Positions 42,352-50,216 of a DNA stretch of 64,000 nt are shown piece after piece. The translations under genes and the position numbers were made by a program. Below the pieces are notes generated by a model that was not told where the DNA came from, ran no database searches, and saw only the letters and a list, made by a program, of their open reading frames with translations. The stretch lies in assembly GCA_046331665.1 (NCBI GenBank), contig JAXLQK010000013.1, positions 62,001-126,000 on the forward strand, read 5' to 3'. Source of the DNA: CAWBAT01 sp046331665. Lineage in GTDB: Bacteria > Acidobacteriota > Terriglobia > Versatilivoradales > Versatilivoraceae. Every line of letters starts with the position of its first letter. Positions within the stretch are counted from its first letter, which is position 1.

Positions 42352-43305
42352 TTGGAATCAAAACAAATCTATAACATCCACAATTTGTTCTGCCTGGAGC
42401 TCGTGGAACACGGCAGAAGCTGCGGACTCCCTGAATTGCTGGCAGGATTGCGTACGGAGCGGCTGAAGGAGCCAAGGGTGAAACTGACGATCGTGAACCG
42501 AAGTCATCAACTTCCCCGCCGCAGCGATGCCGTATTCGCCGGCCGTTATAAGGGGATCCCTTGGCGTCTGTTGTGTAACCGCGATTCAGCCGGGCATCCA
42601 GCCGAGATCCATTTCTATGCACCTTGCTTTCGGCTGTTCCTGGGCGTGCGCTTGGCATTGATTCCGCTGGTTCGGCAGCTGGCACTCGAACGAGGCGGCT
42701 TCGGACTTTTGGGTACAGCCTTCCGCTGGCGGGGTGTCACCTGGCATTTGTACGGCCGGCCCGGTACCGGCAAGACCAAGCTGCTGATAGAAGCTCTGGA
42801 AGACGGGGGTGAGTTGGTGGGAGACTTCGAGCTGGTGGCATCTTCCGACGGGACCCTTCATCCTCTGATTGACCGGGTTGAGTTCCGTTACGCCACCGTG
42901 CGCCACACTCCGTACTGGCGGCATCTCACGGGGCCTCAGCGTCGCTGGCTCCAGATGTGCCGCCTGATCTCATTTCTCACGGGGCGTTGGACTTCTTTCA
43001 ACCTGGTAATGGCACCCGGACAATTGGGTTGTCCCGTGGCAAAGGACAAGGCAGAAGCGAAGCACACTTTGGTCGGCATTGGTTTCGACCAGAAAGAGTG
43101 GAATGCCGAAGGGGCGACCCGCGAGCTCATGGGCTATTATCACTGGTACGAATCGATTTATGGGGTAGTGCTGAATGGCGATACCGGGGCCAGGGATCGC
43201 CAGCTCACAGCCAATGTACGACGATACGTCTCCCGCTGCGACTTGCTTGCATTGCCGGTCGGTCGAGGTCTGCAAGGGCTGCAGTCGGCGGAGTCGCGCC
43301 GATGA
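42352..43305 (+). CDS. HPr-kinase-like P-loop protein
   Basis: A 317-aa protein with Walker A GRPGTGKT at residues 135-142 after a beta-rich first half, the layout of HPr kinase/phosphorylase-related proteins found in polysaccharide and peptide-modification clusters. The sequence around the P-loop (GVTWHLYGRPGTGKTKLLIEA) and the following GELVGDFELVAS resemble HprK, but I do not see an HPr partner in the window. It starts at TTG 42352 with GGTGAGG twelve bases ahead, so the start is uncertain. Its stop overlaps the flippase start by four bases. It may phosphorylate a sugar or protein in the glycan pathway. Confidence 0.6.
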   Translation: MESKQIYNIHNLFCLELVEHGRSCGLPELLAGLRTERLKEPRVKLTIVNRSHQLPRRSDAVFAGRYKGIPWRLLCNRDSAGHPAEIHFYAPCFRLFLGVRLALIPLVRQLALERGGFGLLGTAFRWRGVTWHLYGRPGTGKTKLLIEALEDGGELVGDFELVASSDGTLHPLIDRVEFRYATVRHTPYWRHLTGPQRRWLQMCRLISFLTGRWTSFNLVMAPGQLGCPVAKDKAEAKHTLVGIGFDQKEWNAEGATRELMGYYHWYESIYGVVLNGDTGARDRQLTANVRRYVSRCDLLALPVGRGLQGLQSAESRR

Positions 43306-44531
43306 GAAGAGGATTTCTCAACGATGTGCGTTGGTTTTCCGTGACCCAACTAGCGGCTGGGCTGCTGATGCTGGGCTACATGATGGTGGCCGCTCGCCTG
43401 CTGGGTCGTGAGGGCGAGGTGGCTACCTTCGGGCTGTTCCAGGCAGTGATGGGTTTGTACAGCATTGTGTTAGTTCTGAGCTTTCCCCTGAATGTGACCG
43501 CCATTCATCTGGTCGGGAGGGCCCTTCCGGAAAATCGGCCCACCGCGCTGGGGAATTGTCTGATGCTCGCGTGTGCCGTGGGCAGTATATGTGCGGTTGG
43601 ATTACTCGTGACTTGGCCGCAGTTGGCCAGCCTGTTGCACATTGAAAGTGTAAGTCTGATGGTGGAAGTCAGCACGCTTCTGATGTTGTCTTTCGTGTTG
43701 ACCGTATTCTACGGAGGACTGCAGGGCCGCCATGATTATCGACGGTTTGCCCTGGCCAAAATTCTTGAAGCGGCGGTCTCGTTTGTGGCCGGCACGGTTC
43801 TTATCGCTTTCGGTGGAGGTGTAATGGGGGCAGTGGGTGGTTACGTTTTTGGCATGGGTCTCGTCTGCCTGGTATTTCTGGGATTTCGGAGCCAGTACCG
43901 CTTCGAACGGGTAGGGCCAGCGTGGCGCAAGGAACTTCGCAGCCTGGGACTGCCACTGGCCGTGACAGCGGTCCTCTCTTTCACGCTGGCAGCACCGATG
44001 CTCCTGGCACGCTGGCGCATGGATGCAACATCAGCAGGTCTGTATGCGGCGTTATTTTCCTTCCGCAATGTGCTGCAGCCTTTCGCTTTGACCGTGTCCC
44101 TGCCTTTGTACTCGCGAATCGTCGCAGATCGTAACGAACCCTGGATGGTGCAGAAAGCGCTGGCAATCGTCTCCCTGATCGCAGTGGGATTTCTAATCGT
44201 TAGCGTGGTCTGCCCTCAACTCTGCATGCGCGTGTTGTTGGGCGCGAAATTTGTGGCGGCCGCCGGTTACCTTTGGGAGTACGCCGTGGCGTTGGGGTTT
44301 TTCATGGTGACCATGGTTGTGATGTTTCATGCAGCCGCGCGACGCACTCTCCGGCTCTACTTGTTGGTGTTGCCGTTGGCTGGGGTAGTAGCCATCGCCT
44401 TCTGGCCCCAACTGACCATCGGCAAGACCATCAGGCTGCAGATTATGGCGTGGGTGGCCTTCCTGTTGGCGCAGGGGTTGGCAACACTCGTCGATAGCAG
44501 AGAATCAGTCCAAGCCTCAGCCACGAACTGA
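43302..44531 (+). CDS. Polysaccharide flippase (MOP/Wzx superfamily)
   Basis: A 409-aa membrane protein with about 12 hydrophobic segments, starting FSVTQLAAGLLMLGYMMVAARLLG as in Wzx/RfbX-type O-antigen flippases, followed by YSIVLVLSFPLNVTAIHLVG. It would move a lipid-linked oligosaccharide across the inner membrane. ATG 43302 overlaps the upstream stop as ATGA. The three-gene set of methyltransferase, kinase-like protein and flippase ends 88 bases before a tRNA gene. The sequence reads as G+C-richer than the neighbouring genes, though I did not count it. Confidence 0.8.
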   Translation: MRRGFLNDVRWFSVTQLAAGLLMLGYMMVAARLLGREGEVATFGLFQAVMGLYSIVLVLSFPLNVTAIHLVGRALPENRPTALGNCLMLACAVGSICAVGLLVTWPQLASLLHIESVSLMVEVSTLLMLSFVLTVFYGGLQGRHDYRRFALAKILEAAVSFVAGTVLIAFGGGVMGAVGGYVFGMGLVCLVFLGFRSQYRFERVGPAWRKELRSLGLPLAVTAVLSFTLAAPMLLARWRMDATSAGLYAALFSFRNVLQPFALTVSLPLYSRIVADRNEPWMVQKALAIVSLIAVGFLIVSVVCPQLCMRVLLGAKFVAAAGYLWEYAVALGFFMVTMVVMFHAAARRTLRLYLLVLPLAGVVAIAFWPQLTIGKTIRLQIMAWVAFLLAQGLATLVDSRESVQASATN

Positions 44532-44594
44532 ACGCCGAGCGTTTCATGTTGACTGGGAAAAAGTAAACAGCCTACAAAAAAAGCGTTACTCATG

Positions 44595-44615
44595 TGTCAG
44601 GAGTGGCCCCTGACA
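44595..44615. repeat. Hairpin between flippase and tRNA
   Basis: TGTCAGG (44595-44601) and CCTGACA (44609-44615) enclose a seven-base loop. No T run follows, so it is not a standard terminator. Similar 'TCAGG...CCTGA' repeats are often left by REP-associated elements; that link is from memory and weak. Confidence 0.45.
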
Positions 44616-44619
44616 GAAT

Positions 44620-44696
44620 TGGTACGCCCGGCAGGAGTCGAACCTGCGACCTCTTGCTCCGGAGGCAAGCGCTCTATCCAGCTGAGCTACGGGCGC
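44620..44696 (-). tRNA. tRNA-Arg (anticodon CCG)
   Basis: On the minus strand the gene begins GCGCCCG at 44696. It has the D-arm TAGCTCAGCTGGATAGAGC, an anticodon stem CTTGC/GCAAG with loop CTCCGGA (anticodon CCG), a T-arm with GGTTCGACTCC, and an acceptor strand CGGGCGT with A73 and an encoded CCA (44622-44620). The first acceptor pair is G-U. The anticodon reads CGG arginine codons. It lies at the right end of a polysaccharide gene set, and tRNA genes are frequent integration points. Confidence 0.95.
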
Positions 44697-44916
44697 GTGG
44701 GGGGCCGAGGAATCCATCGGGAAGCTGGAACCACAATCCCAGTCTTCATTGAATTTCCCCGAAAATTCTGACAGTCTATCAAATCTGGACCGTTTTGAAT
44801 ACGTTCCATGTCAGTCAAACAAACCTCAGTCGAATCCCATGTTCACTCTCGCGTGAACAAGGCTGCTGAACCTTCTCAGAATTCGCTTGAGAACAAATTC
44901 AGATAGGAATTGGATC

Positions 44917-46113
44917 ATGAAAAAATCCTCGATCATTGGTCTTTTGGGACTCTTCGCCGCAGTTTCCCTGGTTCTGGCGGCACAGCTGGATCCTTCAAAG
45001 CTTCCCGAGCCCTTCGCCACTCCGTCGGCCAATAACCAGCCACACGTCATTCCGCGGCCGGAAGGAGCCAGCTTGGAGTTGCCCAAGGGGTTTCACGTCG
45101 ACGTCTATGCGGAAGGGTTTGATCGGCCCCGGTTCATGCTGGGGGGCCCTCATCATGAGATTGTGCTGACGGACAGTGTTGAAAAAGGCAGTGTTTATGT
45201 CCTCCAGGATAAGAACCATGACTTCAAGATCGATTCGAGGCAAAAAATCCTGACCGGGCTCGACCGTCCCTATGGATTGGCCCTTTGGAAAAATTATCTC
45301 TACGTGGCCGAAGCTACTTCTCTGAAAAGATATCCGTTCGACTCCCAGGAAATGAAGGTGACGGGGAACGGCGAGGAAATTGTTTCGCTCAAGCCGTTTG
45401 GTAAAGGGCACTGGACCCGGACGATTCTCTTTGATGCCAAGAATGAAAAATTTTATCTCACGGTGGGATCGGCCTCCAACGTGGATGCCGGAGAGGACCC
45501 GATGCGAGCGGCCATCCATCGTTACAACCCCGATGGATCAGGCCATGAGGTCATGGCTACGGGAGTGAGAAATGTGATTGGGCTGCGCTGGTATCCGGGG
45601 ACGGACGCCCTCTGGGCGGCGGTTCAGGAAAGAGACGGCCTTGGAGACGATCTGGTCCCCGATTATTTCACCGCTATCCAGGCAGGAGGGTTTTACGGCT
45701 GGCCCTATGCCTATATCGGACCTCATGAAGATCCCCGCCGCAAAGGGGAAAAACCCGATCTGGTGGCCAAGGCGATCGTTCCCGACGTCTTGCTGGGAGC
45801 GCATGTCGCGGTCCTGGATGTGCTCTTTTATACGGGGAAGCAATTTCCTCCCGAGTATCAGGGCGGAGCCTTTCTGGCTCAACATGGATCCTGGAATCGT
45901 TCACAGCGCGTAGGCTATTCCGTCCGGTTCCTTCCCTTCAAGAATGGCAGGCCTGCTGGAGCACTGAGAGATTTCTTGACGGGATTCCTTCTTGACCCCG
46001 GGAAGCGTGAAGTTTGGGGACGGCCGGTAGGCCTTTTCCAATTGGGGGACGGCTCACTGTTATTTTCTGATGATGGCGGCAACAAGATCTGGAGGATCAG
46101 TTATCATGACTAA
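44917..46113 (+). CDS. Exported PQQ-dependent sugar dehydrogenase-like protein
   Basis: A signal peptide (IIGLLGLFAAVSLVLAAQ) is followed by a six-bladed propeller of the glucose/sorbosone dehydrogenase family, 398 aa. Typical pieces are GLDRPYGLALWKNYLYVAE, FYLTVGSASNVD, GVRNVIGLRWYP, GFYGWPYAYIG and LAQHGSWNRS. In this family the propeller binds PQQ and calcium and oxidises sugars, although many relatives are untested. An AGGAA site precedes ATG 44917. The multihaem cytochrome gene on the same strand 96 bases downstream could accept its electrons, which is an attractive but unproven pairing. Confidence 0.85.
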   Translation: MKKSSIIGLLGLFAAVSLVLAAQLDPSKLPEPFATPSANNQPHVIPRPEGASLELPKGFHVDVYAEGFDRPRFMLGGPHHEIVLTDSVEKGSVYVLQDKNHDFKIDSRQKILTGLDRPYGLALWKNYLYVAEATSLKRYPFDSQEMKVTGNGEEIVSLKPFGKGHWTRTILFDAKNEKFYLTVGSASNVDAGEDPMRAAIHRYNPDGSGHEVMATGVRNVIGLRWYPGTDALWAAVQERDGLGDDLVPDYFTAIQAGGFYGWPYAYIGPHEDPRRKGEKPDLVAKAIVPDVLLGAHVAVLDVLFYTGKQFPPEYQGGAFLAQHGSWNRSQRVGYSVRFLPFKNGRPAGALRDFLTGFLLDPGKREVWGRPVGLFQLGDGSLLFSDDGGNKIWRISYHD

Positions 46114-46209
46114 GCCGCGATTGTGAAGGGCGGCCGCATTCCGGCTTGCTGCCTTTTGCCTGAATACCTGCGAAAGGAAGCTCGAAAACCCGCCGCTCTC
46201 TTCAGAGCA

Positions 46210-46954
46210 ATGGCGAGGCGGAATCCCCTCTTTTTTCCACATCGTCCACCCGTGACCATCAAGACTCAATTCCGTTTCCTTTGTTTCGCGATATTCCTCT
46301 TTGCCATCCAGCCCGAGGCACTTCTTCCCCTGCCGCTGGAGGCAAAGACACTCTCAGAGCCTGCTCGATTCCTTCATCGCGACCATCTCAATTTGCCAAA
46401 CCTGTCCTGCCTGAGTTGTCATGCGCAAGCTGCCGTGAGCGAGTCTTCGACGGACAATTTGCTTCCTGCGCCCAATCTCTGCAAGGGGTGCCATGACGGG
46501 CACCAAGCGAAGAAACTGGAATCAGTGGATCGTATTCTCCTCAGGCGGGAGATGCCGATCAAACTCCACTTCAATCACCGGCGGCATCTCGCACTCGGGA
46601 ACGTAGCCCCGGCCCTCCTGGCGGCTTTCGAAAGTCAGCAATACCTTGGCCCTGCCTCCTTCTTAAAAGACTTATCCGCCACAACCAATGAATGCCAGGC
46701 CTGCCATCGTGGACTCACTCAAACCGACGAAGGAAAGCCTTCCCATATCCCACCCATGGCCGATTGCCTCGTGTGCCACGCCACGATTGAACCGCCCTTC
46801 AGCTGTGAGCTTTGCCACCCGAATGACGCTAAACTTAAACCCCCAAATCACACTGCCGATTTCATGGACACGCATTCCAGCCAGATGGCAACGCTGGATG
46901 CCTCGAGCTGCAAGAATGCCACGGCATCAAATTCCGGTGTAGGGGTGTCACTAG
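46210..46954 (+). pseudogene. Seven-haem periplasmic cytochrome c, two frame breaks at the 3' end
   Basis: After a signal peptide (FLCFAIFLFAIQPEALLPL) there are CxxCH motifs in order CLSCH, CKGCH, CQACH, CLVCH, CELCH, with HRDHL and FNHRRHL as likely distal ligands. The frame then drifts, but restoring one base near 46915 and another near 46943 gives two more, CHGIKF... preceded by CKN, and CRGCH at the very end before TAG 46954. The final haem motif at the C-terminus is typical of small multihaem carriers. The start is uncertain (ATG 46210 or GTG 46252). It would carry electrons in the periplasm. Confidence 0.75.
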
Positions 46955-47092
46955 CACTGAATTCGATTAGCTCGTGCCGTGGCCAGCAGCGCCGAAGTCA
47001 GCCAGAGTCAGAGACTCGACCACAACCTATTTCTGCCAACATCCTTAACTCAGACCGAGTCGGCAAAATCAACGGAACCTGGAAGATATTTT

Positions 47093-47732
47093 TTAGTCAG
47101 ATATGGATTTTCCCGATGCGAAAGCTGCCAGGTCGAGATACTGATGGATGCGGCGTTCCACGTTGTCTGACAGGAGGATGTCGCGGATGACGGCTACGGT
47201 GGTGATGCTCAAACCATAGAGGGTACCCGTTTTCCAGCGTGATCCCACCGATGGCCACGAGGGGCTTGGAGACTAGAGCGCGGATGATCTTCAGTTCCTC
47301 ACTTGAGACAACAGGATCGGGATTCTGTTTGCTGGCGGTGGGATAGGCGGGACCGATGGCTACATAGTCTGCTGAACTTCGTTCAGCTTCCAATGCCTGC
47401 CTGCGATTGTGGGTCGAATACCCAATGATCTTGCCCGGTCCGAGAAGTTGTCTGGCAACTTCGACGGGAAGATCCTCTTGCCCAAGGTGAACTCCGTCGG
47501 CATCTGTCAATGAGGCGATATCAACGCGGTCATTGATAAACGCGGTTAGACCATGCTGATGACAACTTGCAACGAAACTCCGGGCTCTTTCAAAAAATAT
47601 CCTGGAGCTGGCGGTTTTTTCCCGCAATTGCACCCAGCCGACGCCAGTCCTGGCTATGGTTCCGATCAATGACTCAAAGGGAGGAGCGGCATATTGAGTA
47701 TCGAGGATAACGTATATTGGTGGGGGAATCAC
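47093..47732 (-). CDS. thiE: Thiamine-phosphate synthase, one frame break
   Basis: Joins the pyrimidine and thiazole moieties of thiamine. It has WVQLREK, FINDRVDIASLTDADGVHLG with the substrate Asp/Gln pattern QEDLP, and YVAIGPAYPTASK and VAIGGIT at the phosphate site. The frame breaks after GGITLENG near 47215. In the shifted frame the expected C-terminus follows (TVAVIRDILLSDNVERRIHQY) and stops at 47095-47093; the span equals 213 codons plus one. It starts at GTG 47732. It is the last gene on this strand after accC, separated by about 95 bases, and its expression may follow that operon. Confidence 0.82.
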
Positions 47733-47827
47733 AAGCGGTGCTCAACTCACTCCGACTTCGCCGCGCGGCCTCTTGCAGGTGGCGGCAGAATGGGCTCTCT
47801 CCGGCAAGGGTCGCGATGGCGTGTCCA

Positions 47828-49162
47828 TCACCTCATGAATCTTTCCATGAAATGAGTATCGATCTTCCCTGCCTTGAAATCCGGGTCCTGCATGATCTGC
47901 TGGTGCAGGGGGATACTGGTTTGAATTCCTTCGACAATGAACATTTCCAGCGCGCGTTCCATTTTCCGGATGGCATCCATCCGTGAATGGTCATGCACGA
48001 TGAGTTTGGCGACGAGCGAATCGTAGTAGGGGGGAATGGTGCATTCGGCATAGGCGGCGGTTTCGACACGCACTCCCGCCCCTCCGGGTACATGGAAGGA
48101 AGTGATTTTCCCGGGAGACGGGACCATCGTCACCGGATTCTCGGCGTTAACGCGACACTCAATACTATGCCCGCGAAGTTTAAAATGCCCGTCAAAATTC
48201 AGCGGCTCGCCGGCTGCCGCCATGATTTGCAATTTTACCAGATCGACGCCGGTTACCATTTCGGTTACGGGATGCTCCACTTGAATCCGGGTGTTCATTT
48301 CCATGAAATAAAACTGTCCATTTTCGTCCATGAGAAATTCCATGGTCCCGGCATTGGAGTAACCGATGCTGGTCAGGGCTTTTTCGATTCGAGCCCCCAT
48401 TTCCTGGCGAATCGCCTCACTGATGGCCACCGAAGGGGATTCTTCCAATAGCTTCTGATGGCGGCGTTGAATCGTGCATTCCCGTTCCCCAAAGTGGAGG
48501 ACCCGGCCGAAATTGTCACCCATCACCTGGAATTCGATGTGCCGCGGCCGTTCCACGTATTTCTCAAGGTAAATATCAGGAACACTGAAAGCGGAAAGAG
48601 CCTCCTGCTGGGCCATGGAAAACGCCTTTTCGATATCCTGGCGGCTCTTGACTACACGCATCCCCCGTCCTCCGCCCCCCGCGGACGCTTTGAGGATCAC
48701 GGGATAGCCGACCTTGTCAGCCAGTCGTTCGGCTTGCTGCGCATTTTCAATAACCCCGTTACTGCCGGGCAGGATGGGGAGCCCCGCCTTTTCCATGGCA
48801 GCCAATGCCCGCGATTTGTCTCCCATCAAGCGGATGACATTGGGGGTAGGCCCGATGAATTTGATATGGCAGGTCTCACAGACTTCGGCGAAGTAGGCAT
48901 TTTCGGAAAGGAATCCGTAACCGGGATGAATGGCGTCAACGTTGGTTATTTCAGCGGCACTGATAACGCTCGGGATCTTAAGATAACTGTCAAGGCTCCT
49001 GGGCGGCCCAATACAAACCGCCTCATCCGCGAAACGCACGTGCAACGAGTTGCGATCCGCTTCGGAAAATACCGCAACGGTCTTGATGCCCAGCTCCTTA
49101 CAGGCACAGATAATCCGCATTGCGATTTCGCCGCGGTTCGCTACAAGAATTTTCTTAAACAT
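47828..49162 (-). CDS. accC: Acetyl-CoA carboxylase, biotin carboxylase subunit
   Basis: ATP-grasp enzyme that carboxylates biotin on AccB, the first step of fatty-acid synthesis. 444 aa, with FKKILVANRGEIAMRII at the start, HPGYGFLSEN, the glycine loop KASAGGGGRGMR, FGERECTIQRRHQKL and the catalytic MNTRIQVEHPVTE. It starts at ATG 49162, 27 bases after accB. Length and motifs agree with AccC rather than with pyruvate or propionyl carboxylases, because a separate BCCP gene precedes it. Confidence 0.95.
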   Translation of the reverse strand: MFKKILVANRGEIAMRIICACKELGIKTVAVFSEADRNSLHVRFADEAVCIGPPRSLDSYLKIPSVISAAEITNVDAIHPGYGFLSENAYFAEVCETCHIKFIGPTPNVIRLMGDKSRALAAMEKAGLPILPGSNGVIENAQQAERLADKVGYPVILKASAGGGGRGMRVVKSRQDIEKAFSMAQQEALSAFSVPDIYLEKYVERPRHIEFQVMGDNFGRVLHFGERECTIQRRHQKLLEESPSVAISEAIRQEMGARIEKALTSIGYSNAGTMEFLMDENGQFYFMEMNTRIQVEHPVTEMVTGVDLVKLQIMAAAGEPLNFDGHFKLRGHSIECRVNAENPVTMVPSPGKITSFHVPGGAGVRVETAAYAECTIPPYYDSLVAKLIVHDHSRMDAIRKMERALEMFIVEGIQTSIPLHQQIMQDPDFKAGKIDTHFMERFMR

Positions 49163-49189
49163 GAGTAGTGAGAATTTTTCCGCTTAAGG

Positions 49190-49675
49190 TCAGCTTTTCC
49201 GGGTCGGCCGAATGCCGAAAAGTGCCTGGCCGAACTCTACCGATTCAGCATTTTCGACGTAGACTTTGACTATTTCACCGGAGACCTCGGCTTCGATTTC
49301 GTTCATCAATTTCATCGCTTCGATGATGCAGAGAACACGGCCGGGTTCCACCGAGTCACCTATCTTCACATACACGTCGGCCTCGGGGCTTGGAGCTCGA
49401 TAGAACGTCCCCACAATCGGTGCGCGAACGATGATCAAGTCTTCGTCTACGGTTTCAACCGGTCCGGCAGGCGGGGAAGAGCCGGTATCGATCGGGAAGG
49501 CTGGCGTGACGGTGGGAGTCACGGGATGCGAGGTCGCCGGGGAATGAGTATGGGCGGCGGTCAGATGAGCGTCTTTACGAATCTTCACCCGGACGCCAGC
49601 ACGTTCAATCTCCAGTTCGTTGATCCCGTAGTGCGAGAAGGTTACGATGAGTTCCTTGATCTCTTTAATGTTCAT
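49190..49675 (-). CDS. accB: Acetyl-CoA carboxylase, biotin carboxyl carrier protein
   Basis: Biotin carrier of 161 aa. The N-terminal segment (NIKEIKELIVTFSHYGINELEIE) is followed by a Pro/Thr/Ala-rich linker (about 40-75) and the biotinyl domain, with Lys122 in EAMKLMNE as the biotin site and the thumb FYRAPSPEADVYVKIGD. It starts at ATG 49675 with GAAGGGA ahead. It is followed by accC, the common accBC pair, and preceded on the same strand by pilus genes. Confidence 0.95.
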   Translation of the reverse strand: MNIKEIKELIVTFSHYGINELEIERAGVRVKIRKDAHLTAAHTHSPATSHPVTPTVTPAFPIDTGSSPPAGPVETVDEDLIIVRAPIVGTFYRAPSPEADVYVKIGDSVEPGRVLCIIEAMKLMNEIEAEVSGEIVKVYVENAESVEFGQALFGIRPTRKS

Positions 49676-49835
49676 GAATGCGCTAATCCCTTCTAACTCT
49701 CATCATTCCAGGCAGTTCAGGCGTCGACACGACAAGGGGAAGGCGTCCGCTGATGGGTGACAACAAGGCGCAAGTATAGCGATTCCACGGGAAAAATACA
49801 AACCCTTTACCGGATGAGGGAGGGGAAACGGGTCT

Positions 49836-50195
49836 TTAGAAGACGAACTCTTTGGCCAGTAAGTACTTTGCCTTCTTAAGTTCAAAGCGAGCCCGGCCAA
49901 TATTTCCGTCTTTGGCCAGCAACAAGAGGAGAAAATACTCTGAGGTAATCATTCGGATGATGATAGTTCGATTTTCGGTCGAGAGAATATATTCTTCCAG
50001 CCCGCCGATGCCGACTTCCTGCGCGGAAGAAGACGACAAACGCAGGGCGGTGGTATATTCCGCCGCCAGCGTTTCGACATTCAGACTTTCATCAGGATTC
50101 CATCTCTCGATCGCAATGCCGTCCATCCCCATGATGACGGCCGCCAGACATCCTTCGACCTTCTTGACTATCGAATCCAGCAGTTCGGAAAACAT
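49836..50195 (-). CDS. Roadblock/LC7-domain protein linked to pilus operon
   Basis: A single roadblock domain of 119 aa: helix SIVKKVEGCLAAVIMGMDGIAIE, then a central helix with LAAEYTTALRLSSSSAQEVG and the strand pair IIIRMITSEYFLLLLLAKDG. Roadblock proteins regulate small Ras-like GTPases, for example MglB on MglA in motility. Here it lies 21 bases after pilQ, with GAGGGG before ATG 50195, but no GTPase is in the window. A link to pilus polarity is a reasonable hypothesis based on neighbours. Confidence 0.83.
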   Translation of the reverse strand: MFSELLDSIVKKVEGCLAAVIMGMDGIAIERWNPDESLNVETLAAEYTTALRLSSSSAQEVGIGGLEEYILSTENRTIIIRMITSEYFLLLLLAKDGNIGRARFELKKAKYLLAKEFVF

Positions 50196-50216
50196 CGCCC
50201 CTCGGTCTCTCCATGA

